Position numbers and translations under genes: made by a program. Shown in pieces: positions 1 to 7,207 of a stretch of 45,902 nucleotides of DNA (positions are counted from its first letter, which is position 1; each line of letters begins with the position of its first letter). This DNA comes from CAKOSP01 sp964370545 (lineage in GTDB: Bacteria; Bacillota_I; Bacilli_A; RF39; UBA660), in NCBI GenBank assembly GCA_964370545.1, contig CAYJJQ010000006.1:1-45902 (forward strand), read 5' to 3'. The notes under the pieces are model-generated. The model saw only the letters and a program-made list of their open reading frames with translations. It was not told where the DNA came from and did no database searches.

Positions 1-268
1 AGCTAGTGTTTATGTACTTTCTAAAGAAGAAGGTGGAAGACATACTCCATTCTTTGCTAACTACCGTCCGCAATTCTATTTCAGAACTACAGACGTAACT
101 GGAGTAATCCAATTACCTGCTGGTGTTGAAATGGTTATGCCTGGAGATAACATTGAAATGGATGTTGAACTAATCGCACCAGTTGCTCTTGAAGCAGGAA
201 CTAAATTCTCAATCCGTGAAGGTGGAAGAACTGTTGGTTCAGGTGTAGTTGGAACTATCGAAAAATAA
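1..268 (+). CDS. tuf: Elongation factor Tu, C-terminal part (5' end outside window)
   Basis: The reading frame opens at base 2 and runs to TAA at 266-268, giving about 88 residues of EF-Tu domain 3. Recognisable blocks are GGRHTPFF, FYFRTTDVTG, EMVMPGDN and the closing FSIREGGRTVGSGVV. EF-Tu carries aminoacyl-tRNA to the ribosome as a GTP complex; domain 3 contacts the tRNA T-arm and EF-Ts. The codon choice is less AT-extreme than in the neighbours (CGT, ATC and TTC appear), as expected for a very highly expressed gene. The GTPase domain lies upstream of the window. A strong terminator follows directly, so this is the last gene of its transcript. Confidence 0.97.
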   Translation, partial: ASVYVLSKEEGGRHTPFFANYRPQFYFRTTDVTGVIQLPAGVEMVMPGDNIEMDVELIAPVALEAGTKFSIREGGRTVGSGVVGTIEK

Positions 269-290
269 GCGTTTAAACGCTTTTTTTTTT
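269..290 (+). terminator. Intrinsic terminator of tuf
   Basis: The self-complementary gcgtttaaacgc at 269-280 is followed at once by ten T residues, directly after the EF-Tu stop codon. Confidence 0.85.
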
Positions 291-292
291 AT

Positions 293-320
293 GCAAAAAA
301 AAATACTAATTGATTAGTAT
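293..320 (-). terminator. Intrinsic terminator of the FemX-like gene
   Basis: The arms atactaat (303-310) and attagtat (313-320) pair; read on the minus strand they are followed by a run of nine T. The stem includes the gene's own TAA stop codon. It faces the tuf terminator tail to tail. Confidence 0.8.
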
Positions 321-1531
321 TTTTCTTTGAAGGTTTTAGCAAGTACACCTAGTTTCATTAAATATTTATATGCTTTAGGAGCAATGATTAAATCAAATTC
401 TCCAATAAATTCACATATAGCAGGGTTAAATCCTAATTTAAATTCATTTAAACCTTTAAATGGAGATGTTGATGAAAAATCCCCAGATATACCATTTAAA
501 TCAAGTAAGTTATAGTCTTTCCTATAAAATTTAATTATATTATAGTGCATGAAATAATTCGGAACAAATCTTTTGTATTTATAATCATAGCCACTAGCAA
601 CAATTTTAACAGTTTTATTATGTTTTACAACAAGAGCTGCTCCTAATATTATTTTATTAGGTTCATCAATTAACTTAGATGCTTCCATTATGTCTTTCTT
701 ATAAGATAATAAAGCAATATCTGAGTTCATTTTTTTGTTTATATTTCTAGCATGAGATTTTTCGATCATTTTTTCATTAAAATATTGATTTTTTTCCGCT
801 TCTTTTGCATAAAAATTTTGCGCATTTTCTAAATATTTTTCAGTATTTAGAGATACAATGAATAAATCAGCTTTTTCTTCTTTAGAAAAGGTATTAAATA
901 AATCTTTGTAAAAGAAATTATCTTTTTTTAAAAATTCATTTAAATAAGTAATATGCTCTTTATCCACTTTTTCAAAAGTTAAACCTTTACGAATACCTTT
1001 TTTAATTTTGTTTTTTGTATTTTTAAGTAAGTTTTCAGATTTATAACTTTGTAAATTAACAAAGGCATTAAATCTAGGAAACATAGATTCAAAATATAAA
1101 TTATCTTTAAGCTTTGAATATCCCATATTAATTAACTCGTTCTTAACTGAAGTATTATCAGTAGAAATTTTTTCAAATGTTTTATTATTTATAAGTGAAA
1201 TAGGTATTTCTGGATTAATCTTAATTAACGCAAATTTTCTTTTATAATAATAATCTTTAATTGCTTTAGTAAACTTTTTTAGTAAGTCAGTATTTTTATA
1301 ATCTATTAAAAAACCTTTAGGTGCATATCCAATACTGATGGAATTATATTTTTTGTAAAGTATTAAACTGGCAGCAACAATTTTATCTTCATCACATAAA
1401 CCAATTAATTCATATTCAAAACCATATTCTGTCATTAATAGGGCATAATTAATTGTTTGAGCATAGTTGCTTAAATAATGTTTTTTTTCAAATTCATTAA
1501 ACTCAAATATTGTTAATTCTTTTAACTGCAT
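314..1531 (-). CDS. FemX/FemAB-family peptidoglycan bridge aminoacyltransferase
   Basis: A 405-residue protein of the FemABX/MurM family, which uses aminoacyl-tRNA to add the first or later residues of the interpeptide bridge to lipid-linked peptidoglycan precursors on the cytoplasmic side of the membrane. The length matches FemX (about 410-420). The GNAT-like start (LTIFEFNEFEKKHYLSNYAQ), the GYAPKGFLIDYK segment and the C-terminal block GDFSSTSPFKGLNEFKLGF are typical of the family. A lysine-rich, probably coiled-coil arm lies near residues 230-270. It is monocistronic between two terminators. An extended -10 (TGG-TATAAT on the minus strand, 1551-1559) sits just upstream and AAGGAA precedes the ATG. 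The exact bridge residue cannot be read from sequence. A distant FemAB protein with another acyl acceptor is the alternative. Confidence 0.85.
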   Translation of the reverse strand: MQLKELTIFEFNEFEKKHYLSNYAQTINYALLMTEYGFEYELIGLCDEDKIVAASLILYKKYNSISIGYAPKGFLIDYKNTDLLKKFTKAIKDYYYKRKFALIKINPEIPISLINNKTFEKISTDNTSVKNELINMGYSKLKDNLYFESMFPRFNAFVNLQSYKSENLLKNTKNKIKKGIRKGLTFEKVDKEHITYLNEFLKKDNFFYKDLFNTFSKEEKADLFIVSLNTEKYLENAQNFYAKEAEKNQYFNEKMIEKSHARNINKKMNSDIALLSYKKDIMEASKLIDEPNKIILGAALVVKHNKTVKIVASGYDYKYKRFVPNYFMHYNIIKFYRKDYNLLDLNGISGDFSSTSPFKGLNEFKLGFNPAICEFIGEFDLIIAPKAYKYLMKLGVLAKTFKEKY

Positions 1532-1627
1532 AATAATTCCTTTCGCGATTATTATACCATAAACACTAGGTAAAATCTAGTTTTACATTAATTATACAAT
1601 GTAAATTACATGTAAAAAAATACTGAA

Positions 1628-1656
1628 TTGACTATTAAGTAAAATAATTGTATAAT
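1628..1656 (+). promoter_or_regulatory. SigA-type promoter of the DUF308 gene
   Basis: TTGACT (1628-1633), 17-bp spacer, TATAAT (1651-1656). It lies inside the frame upstream of the chosen start at 1675, which supports that start. Confidence 0.85.
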
Positions 1657-1674
1657 TTAAAAGAGGATGATAAT

Positions 1675-2256
1675 ATGTTAAAAAGAAATATTGATAATAC
1701 AATTGAAAAAAAGTTTAATCAAATGTTAATAGTAAATATAATAATTGAAGTACTACTTGCTATATTTGGTATAGTTATGGTGTTTAATCCAAACTTCTCA
1801 GCAAATATAATTGGAACAATAGTTGGAGTACTACTTTTATTCTTAGCATTATCTCTTGCTATTAGTTATTTTACTAGAGAAGGAGCAAAATTATATTCAC
1901 TTAATTTAATATTTGCTATTGTAACTGGTGTATTAGCAGGTATACTACTTTTTTATCCAAATAGATTACTTAGATTTGTTACTATATGTATAGGTATTTA
2001 CTTACTTATAAGTGGAGGAAATAAATTGAATTATGCTTTTTGGCTTAAAAAGGGAAGTTTAGAAGGATATTTTATGGTACTTATAAATGCAATTATTTTG
2101 TTAGTACTTGGAATAGTACTTATTGTTAACCCATTTAGTTATGTACAAATAGCACAAGTAATAGGAGCATTTTTAATTATATCTTCAGCTCTTAAACTAT
2201 CGGATTTAGTTTTATTTAAGAAAAGAGCAAATAATATAATTAAAATATTTTGGTAA
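1675..2256 (+). CDS. DUF308 / HdeD-family membrane protein
   Basis: A 193-residue integral membrane protein with about six hydrophobic helices arranged as three helical hairpins. Each hairpin has the family signature of a helix, a short polar turn ending in P (VFNPNFSANI, LFYPNRLLRF, IVNPFSYVQI) and another helix. This matches the DUF308 repeat of HdeD-type proteins, whose function in Firmicutes is unknown. The ATG at 1675 is preferred because gagga (1663-1667) is well placed and the promoter's -10 covers any earlier start. The gene stands alone: its own promoter, and a terminator after it. Confidence 0.75.
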   Translation: MLKRNIDNTIEKKFNQMLIVNIIIEVLLAIFGIVMVFNPNFSANIIGTIVGVLLLFLALSLAISYFTREGAKLYSLNLIFAIVTGVLAGILLFYPNRLLRFVTICIGIYLLISGGNKLNYAFWLKKGSLEGYFMVLINAIILLVLGIVLIVNPFSYVQIAQVIGAFLIISSALKLSDLVLFKKRANNIIKIFW

Positions 2257-2269
2257 TATAAATATAGTG

Positions 2270-2297
2270 GCAACCTTTATGTAAAAAGGTTGCTTTT
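2270..2297 (+). terminator. Intrinsic terminator
   Basis: The arms gcaaccttt (2270-2278) and aaaggttgc (2285-2293) are followed by tttta. Confidence 0.85.
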
Positions 2298-2300
2298 ATA

Positions 2301-2329
2301 TTGCAACAAAAATTAACATTGGGTATAAT
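2301..2329 (+). promoter_or_regulatory. SigA-type promoter of eno
   Basis: TTGCAA (2301-2306), 17-bp spacer, TATAAT (2324-2329). It lies between the upstream terminator and the enolase ribosome binding site. Confidence 0.8.
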
Positions 2330-2352
2330 TAATATTATAAGAGGTGACTATA

Positions 2353-3582
2353 GTGATAATAAAAGATATAATAGCCAGAGAAATATTAGATAGCAGAGGT
2401 AACCCTACTGTTGAAGTTAAAATGCTTTTAGAAAATGGTATATGTGAAGTTGCTAAAGTTCCTTCAGGGGCTTCAACAGGTTCTAAAGAAGCTTTAGAAC
2501 TTAGAGATAATGATAAAAATAGATATCATGGTAAAGGTGTACTTAAAGCTGTTGATAATGTTAATAATATTATTAAACCTGCGCTAGTAGGAAAAAAAAT
2601 TCATCAAGTAGAAGTTGATAAAACATTACTTGAACTTGATGGAACTCCTAACAAATCTAAACTAGGAGCTAATGCTATGTTAGGTGTATCTATTGCATCT
2701 ATTAAATGTTTAGCTAAATTAGAAAATAAAGAAGTTTATGAATTTTTATCAGGTGGTAAAATAAGTATGCCACTTACAATGGTTAATATAGTAAATGGTG
2801 GAAGACATGCAAGTAGTGGTCTTAAAATTCAAGAATTTATGATTATGCCAACTATTAAACACGCTAAAGAAAGAATAAGAGCAGCAAGTGAAATATTTCA
2901 TTGTCTTAAAACTATTTTAGAAGAAAAGGGTTTAAATACTGCAGTAGGTGATGAGGGTGGATTTGCACCTAGTTTAAAAGACTCTTTTGAGTGTTTAGAT
3001 TTAATTATGCAAGCTATAACAAAAGCTGGTTATAAGCCCTATGAAGAGGTTTATATAGCACTTGATTGTGCTGCTAGTGAATTTTATAATAAAGATTCTA
3101 AAAAATATGAAATAGATAACTTAGAACTAAGTAGTGATGATTTAATTAAATACTATATTGAGTTAGTAAAAAAATATCCTATTATAAGTATTGAAGATCC
3201 ATTTGAAGAAAATGATTTTGAAAGTTTAGCAGTTCTTACTAAATTACTAGGTAATAAAATTATGCTAGTAGGAGATGATTTCTTTGTATCTAATGAAAAA
3301 TATTTATTAGAAGGTATTAGTAAAGAAGCAGGTAATGCTATACTTCTTAAACCTAATCAAATTGGAACAATTAGCGAGTTTACAAAAACAATTGTTACTG
3401 CTAAGAAGAATGGGTATAAATGTATTATGTCCCACAGAAGTGGTGAAACAATGGATAGTGTATTAGCAGATCTTGCAGTAGGTTATAATACATCGTTTTT
3501 AAAAACTGGTTCAATGAGTAGAGGGGAACGTATTTGTAAATATAATAGATTAATGGAAATAGAAGAAAGATTAACTAAATAA
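2353..3582 (+). CDS. eno: Enolase (phosphopyruvate hydratase)
   Basis: Converts 2-phosphoglycerate to phosphoenolpyruvate in glycolysis; cytoplasmic, Mg-dependent, normally a dimer or octamer. The product is 409 residues, slightly short of the usual 420-435. Family landmarks are in order: REILDSRGNPTVEV, SGASTGSKEALELRD, QEFMIMP, VGDEGGFAP (general acid Glu), ISIEDPF and GDDFFVSN (Mg-binding acids), LLKPNQIGTISEF (catalytic Lys) and SHRSGETMD (His). The start is taken as GTG at 2353, six bases after agaggtg (2340-2346); an in-frame GTG at 2344 overlaps that site. Some normally invariant positions differ (Met for Glu in SHRSGETED, Ser for Gly-Ser near GSMSRGER), so it is a somewhat divergent enolase, but all catalytic residues are present. 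Monocistronic. Confidence 0.95.
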   Translation: MIIKDIIAREILDSRGNPTVEVKMLLENGICEVAKVPSGASTGSKEALELRDNDKNRYHGKGVLKAVDNVNNIIKPALVGKKIHQVEVDKTLLELDGTPNKSKLGANAMLGVSIASIKCLAKLENKEVYEFLSGGKISMPLTMVNIVNGGRHASSGLKIQEFMIMPTIKHAKERIRAASEIFHCLKTILEEKGLNTAVGDEGGFAPSLKDSFECLDLIMQAITKAGYKPYEEVYIALDCAASEFYNKDSKKYEIDNLELSSDDLIKYYIELVKKYPIISIEDPFEENDFESLAVLTKLLGNKIMLVGDDFFVSNEKYLLEGISKEAGNAILLKPNQIGTISEFTKTIVTAKKNGYKCIMSHRSGETMDSVLADLAVGYNTSFLKTGSMSRGERICKYNRLMEIEERLTK

Positions 3583-3604
3583 GCAACAAGCGTTGCTTTT
3601 TTTG
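3583..3604 (+). terminator. Intrinsic terminator of eno
   Basis: gcaac (3583-3587), a four-base loop, gttgc (3592-3596), then a T run. Confidence 0.85.
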
Positions 3605-3623
3605 TTAAATAAATTTTTATTTA

Positions 3624-3632
3624 TGATATAAT
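3624..3632 (+). promoter_or_regulatory. Extended -10 promoter of the pyruvate:ferredoxin oxidoreductase gene
   Basis: TGA-TATAAT at 3624-3632 with no good -35, 22 bases before the ATG. The same TGN-TATAAT form recurs upstream of many genes in this window (for example 7183, 14599, 25478, 29728, 34496 and 45588). Confidence 0.65.
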
Positions 3633-3653
3633 TTATATGAGGAAAGTGATAAA

Positions 3654-6600
3654 ATGAAAAAAATAGTAGACGGTAACATAGCATGTAGTAATATAGCATA
3701 TTTATTTTCAGAAGTATGTAGTATATATCCAATTACACCATCAAGCCCAATGGCTTCAAATGTAGATGAATTAATAGATACAGAATCTGTAAATATATTT
3801 GATAGTAAACCTACATTGATAGAAATGCAATCTGAAGCAGGAGCTGCAGGCGCAATGCATGGAGCATTACTTACAGGCTCTCTAGCAACAACATTCACAG
3901 CAAGCCAAGGGCTTTTATTAATGATTCCAAATATGTATAAAATGGCTGGAGAAGGACTTCCTGGAGTTATACATGTAGCTGCTAGAAGTTTAGCAACGCA
4001 TGCATTATCAATATTTGGAGATCACCAAGATATATATGCAACAAGACAAACAGGATTTTGTATATTAGCATCATCAAATGTTGAAGATGCACAAAATCTT
4101 GCTGCGGTAGCACACTTATCTGCAATAGAACTAAGTTTACCATTCTTACATTTTTTTGATGGATTTAGAACTAGTCATGAACTTAATACTATTTCACAGT
4201 TAGATAAAACGAAATTAAAAGAATTAGTTAACTTTTCTAAACTAGAAGAATATAAGAATAAATCACTTAATATAAATAAAAATAAACAATGTGGTATGGC
4301 TGAAAATGAAGATATATACTTCCAAAGTACGGAAGCTAGAAATAATAAATATAATGGTGCTGCAAATGTAGTTAATAATTATATGGAAAAAATAAATGCG
4401 ATTGCGGGAACTAATTATGAACCATTTAAATATTATGGAAGTGATACTGCAACTAATATTATAGTTGCTATGGGAAGTGTATGTGACACAATTAAAGAAG
4501 TAATTAATAAATCAGAAGATAATAATATTGGTTTAATAGAAGTACACTTATATAGACCATTTAGTATAGATTACTTACTTAAAGTGTTACCTTCTACTGC
4601 TACTAATATAGCTGTACTTGATAGAACAAAAGAAGCAGGTAGTGTAGGAGAACCTTTATACTTAGATGTAGCAGTAGCTCTGAAAGACAAAAATATAAAT
4701 GTAGTAGGTGGTAGATACGGTTTAAGTAGTAAAAATACTACTCCTAGTGATATTAATGATGTTTATAAAATGTTAGAAGGAACATTAAAAAACAATTTTA
4801 CTATAGGTATAGTAGATGATGTTACTAACTTAAGTTTAGAAAAAACTGAGTATAATATAAAAGAAGATACAGATAACATATTAATATATGGATTTGGATC
4901 TGATGGAATGGTTAGTGCTAGTAAAAATTTACTTAAATTATTACATAAAAAAGAAGATATTTATGTACAAGGATATTTTGAATACGACTCTAAGAAAAGT
5001 GGAGGAGTAACTGTATCAAATTTAAGATTTTCTAAAGAAAAAATTAATAAACCATATTATATAACTTCTTCTAAATTAGTAGCAGTAACTAAATATGAAT
5101 ATTTTAGTAAACTTAATATGCTTAACACATTAGAAGAAAATGGAATATTACTTATTAATACTAATAAAGATGAAAAAGAAATTAATGAAACTTTACCTAT
5201 AGATGTTAAAAAGTATATAATGGATAATAATATAAAATGTTATTATATAGATGCTAGTAAAATAGCATTAGAAAATAATATAAAAGGTAAGATAAGTAAA
5301 ATATTTGAATACTTAATTTTAAAATTATTAAACAAAGATTATGAAGAAGATATAATAAATTCAATTAAAACATTATTTTTAAGTAAAGGTGAAGAAGTTA
5401 TTAATAATAACATTAATGCTTTAAATAGTGCTAAAGAAGGTTTAAAAATATTAAATATAGATAGTTCAACAGGAATTATAAAAAAAGATAATGAAAATAT
5501 ATATGAACTTATTAACAATAGAGAAGGTAATAGTTTAAAAGTTAGTGATGTTATGGAAATAAGTGAAGGTTTATTTCCGTGTGGATTAACTAAAAAAGAA
5601 AAAAGAAAAATTTCTAATTTTGTTCCTTCATGGAATAAAAATAATTGTATTCAGTGTGCACAGTGTAGTTTAGTTTGTCCGCATGCTGTTATAAGACCTA
5701 TAGTTAATAATGAAGCAGATGGAAATCCACTGTTTGGAAAACCAGAGTATAATTTTTCTATTAAAATAAGTGAGGCAGATTGTACTGGTTGCGAGTTATG
5801 TGTTAAAGCATGCCCAGGTAAAGCAGGAATAAAAGCATTAGAAATGAAAGAAGTAACAACTTATAAAGATGTTACTGAATATTTTGAAAATCATATTAAT
5901 CCTGAGGTAGCTGATAAGTTTACTATTAAAGGTAGTCAATTACAAAAACCTTTATTTGAATTTAGTGGAGCTTGTGCAGGTTGTGGAGAAACTCCATATA
6001 TAAAATTATTAACACAATTATTTGGAAAAAACAATATTATAGCTAATGCAACTGGATGTTCTTCTATTTATGGAGGAAGTGCTCCGTCAACACCTTATAG
6101 TATACCGTGGGCTAATTCTTTATTTGAAGATAATGCAGAATTTGCATTAGGGATGAATCTATCATTTAAACAAAAAAGAAATAGATTAAGAAACGTTATT
6201 GAAAGTAATATTAATAGTGCTTCATCCGAGGTTAAAGAATTATTAAATACTTTATTAGATAATTTTAATGATATTAAAATTACTAATGAAATAAATAAAA
6301 AATTAGATAATATTAAATTACCTCATGACTTAGAACTATTAAGAGAATACATACCAGAGCGAATGGTTTGGGCTGTTGGTGGAGATGGCTGGGCCTATGA
6401 TATTGGTTATGGTGGTATAGATCATGTAATTCATTCAAATGAAAATGTAAAAATATTAATACTTGATACAGAAGTTTATTCAAATACTGGTGGTCAAGCA
6501 AGTAAAGCAAGTAAAATAGGAGCAGTAGCAGAATTTGCTAATATGGGTAAAGAAAATTATAAAAAAGATTTATTCAAAATAGCAACTTGTGCACCAAACT

Positions 6601-6998
6601 GTTATGTTGCAAGTGTATCACTAGGTGCAAATATGATGCATACTATTAAAGCATTTAAAGAAGCTGCAGAACATAATGGCCCTGCAGTAATCATAGCATA
6701 TTCTCCATGTATAGAACATGGAATAAAAAATGGTATGTCATCAATCCTTGATACTCAAAAGCTAGCTGTAGAAGCAGGATACTCACTATTAATGAGATAT
6801 AATCCATTAACAGAAAAATTAACTCTTGATTCTAAAGAACCTAATTTTGAAAAATATTTAGAATTTTTAAATAGTGAAGTAAGATTTAATTCTTTATATA
6901 TAAAAGATAAAGATATAGCTACTAAATTATTTGATAAACAAAAAAATAACGCAATTAAACGTTATAATTATTACAAAAAAATAAATGAAGAAAATTAA
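3654..6998 (+). CDS. nifJ: Pyruvate:ferredoxin (flavodoxin) oxidoreductase
   Basis: Oxidises pyruvate to acetyl-CoA and CO2 and reduces ferredoxin or flavodoxin; the central step linking glycolysis to acetate and ATP formation in anaerobes. The single-chain enzyme has 1114 residues (usual 1160-1190). Domain I carries YPITPSSPMA near residue 24. Two 4Fe-4S motifs begin at Cys665 (CIQCAQCSLVCP) and Cys710 (CTGCELCVKACPG). ACAGCGE at 773-779 supplies cysteines for the proximal cluster. The thiamine-diphosphate motif GDGWAYDIG starts at 910, followed by YSNTGGQASKAS. The shortfall in length is mainly in the central part, roughly residues 400-640, which is lysine- and asparagine-rich and diverged. 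Transcribed alone from its own promoter. All cofactor ligands are present, so it should be active. Confidence 0.96.
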   Translation: MKKIVDGNIACSNIAYLFSEVCSIYPITPSSPMASNVDELIDTESVNIFDSKPTLIEMQSEAGAAGAMHGALLTGSLATTFTASQGLLLMIPNMYKMAGEGLPGVIHVAARSLATHALSIFGDHQDIYATRQTGFCILASSNVEDAQNLAAVAHLSAIELSLPFLHFFDGFRTSHELNTISQLDKTKLKELVNFSKLEEYKNKSLNINKNKQCGMAENEDIYFQSTEARNNKYNGAANVVNNYMEKINAIAGTNYEPFKYYGSDTATNIIVAMGSVCDTIKEVINKSEDNNIGLIEVHLYRPFSIDYLLKVLPSTATNIAVLDRTKEAGSVGEPLYLDVAVALKDKNINVVGGRYGLSSKNTTPSDINDVYKMLEGTLKNNFTIGIVDDVTNLSLEKTEYNIKEDTDNILIYGFGSDGMVSASKNLLKLLHKKEDIYVQGYFEYDSKKSGGVTVSNLRFSKEKINKPYYITSSKLVAVTKYEYFSKLNMLNTLEENGILLINTNKDEKEINETLPIDVKKYIMDNNIKCYYIDASKIALENNIKGKISKIFEYLILKLLNKDYEEDIINSIKTLFLSKGEEVINNNINALNSAKEGLKILNIDSSTGIIKKDNENIYELINNREGNSLKVSDVMEISEGLFPCGLTKKEKRKISNFVPSWNKNNCIQCAQCSLVCPHAVIRPIVNNEADGNPLFGKPEYNFSIKISEADCTGCELCVKACPGKAGIKALEMKEVTTYKDVTEYFENHINPEVADKFTIKGSQLQKPLFEFSGACAGCGETPYIKLLTQLFGKNNIIANATGCSSIYGGSAPSTPYSIPWANSLFEDNAEFALGMNLSFKQKRNRLRNVIESNINSASSEVKELLNTLLDNFNDIKITNEINKKLDNIKLPHDLELLREYIPERMVWAVGGDGWAYDIGYGGIDHVIHSNENVKILILDTEVYSNTGGQASKASKIGAVAEFANMGKENYKKDLFKIATCAPNCYVASVSLGANMMHTIKAFKEAAEHNGPAVIIAYSPCIEHGIKNGMSSILDTQKLAVEAGYSLLMRYNPLTEKLTLDSKEPNFEKYLEFLNSEVRFNSLYIKDKDIATKLFDKQKNNAIKRYNYYKKINEEN

Positions 6999-7014
6999 TT
7001 CTTCATTTTTTTTT
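6983..7014 (+). terminator. Intrinsic terminator overlapping the nifJ stop
   Basis: aatgaag (6984-6990) pairs with cttcatt (7001-7007) and nine T follow. The stop codon lies in the loop. Confidence 0.85.
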
Positions 7015-7021
7015 ACATACT

Positions 7022-7106
7022 TGAAGCCACCAAAGGTGGCTTCAAAAGAATAAAAAGGGGTTGACTAGTGTGATACTAGCACCAACTCACTTATAAGTGA
7101 ATTGGT
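7022..7106. other. Structured intergenic stretch with three inverted repeats
   Basis: Three dyads follow one another. A perfect 10-bp stem with AAA loop lies at 7022-7044 (tgaagccacc / ggtggcttca). A 5-bp stem lies at 7065-7079 (ctagt / actag). A 26-bp dyad with one mismatch pair lies at 7081-7106, centred on ttataa. None is followed by a T run, so they are not ordinary terminators. No open reading frame with a ribosome binding site is present. It may be a structured RNA or protein-binding sites; function unknown. Confidence 0.5.
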
Positions 7107-7160
7107 AATGTTTATACTAAAGGAATTTGACTCATTTGTCAACACTTTTTAACACTTTTT

Positions 7161-7191
7161 TTGACATTTTTTGCAAAAGGTTTGTTATAAT
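7161..7191 (+). promoter_or_regulatory. Promoter of recG
   Basis: TTGACA (7161-7166), 19-bp spacer, and an extended -10 TGT-TATAAT (7183-7191). Just upstream are a 10-bp tandem repeat (aacacttttt at 7141 and 7151) and the dyad TTGAC-N6-GTCAA (7127-7142), a possible operator. Confidence 0.7.
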
Positions 7192-7207
7192 TAATTTAGG
7201 TGGAAAA

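Noticed and set aside
6313..6510. Minus-strand open frame inside nifJ, and similar antisense or overlapping frames at 327-515, 3617-3898, 12113-12310, 14897-15163, 19119-19638, 26362-26658, 28847-29125, 35396-35680, 39376-39636, 40658-40939 and 41001-41210
   Set aside because: They lie opposite or inside clearly recognised genes, have no ribosome binding sites and show no protein-like composition.
7057..7110. tRNA-like or T-box element
   Set aside because: No cloverleaf, no T-box consensus and no antiterminator pairing could be drawn; only simple dyads are present.
7127..7207. Longer N-terminus for RecG starting near 7127
   Set aside because: The stretch covers the recG promoter (TTGACA and TGT-TATAAT) and has no ribosome binding site; the ATG at 7208 has one and fits the family's start.
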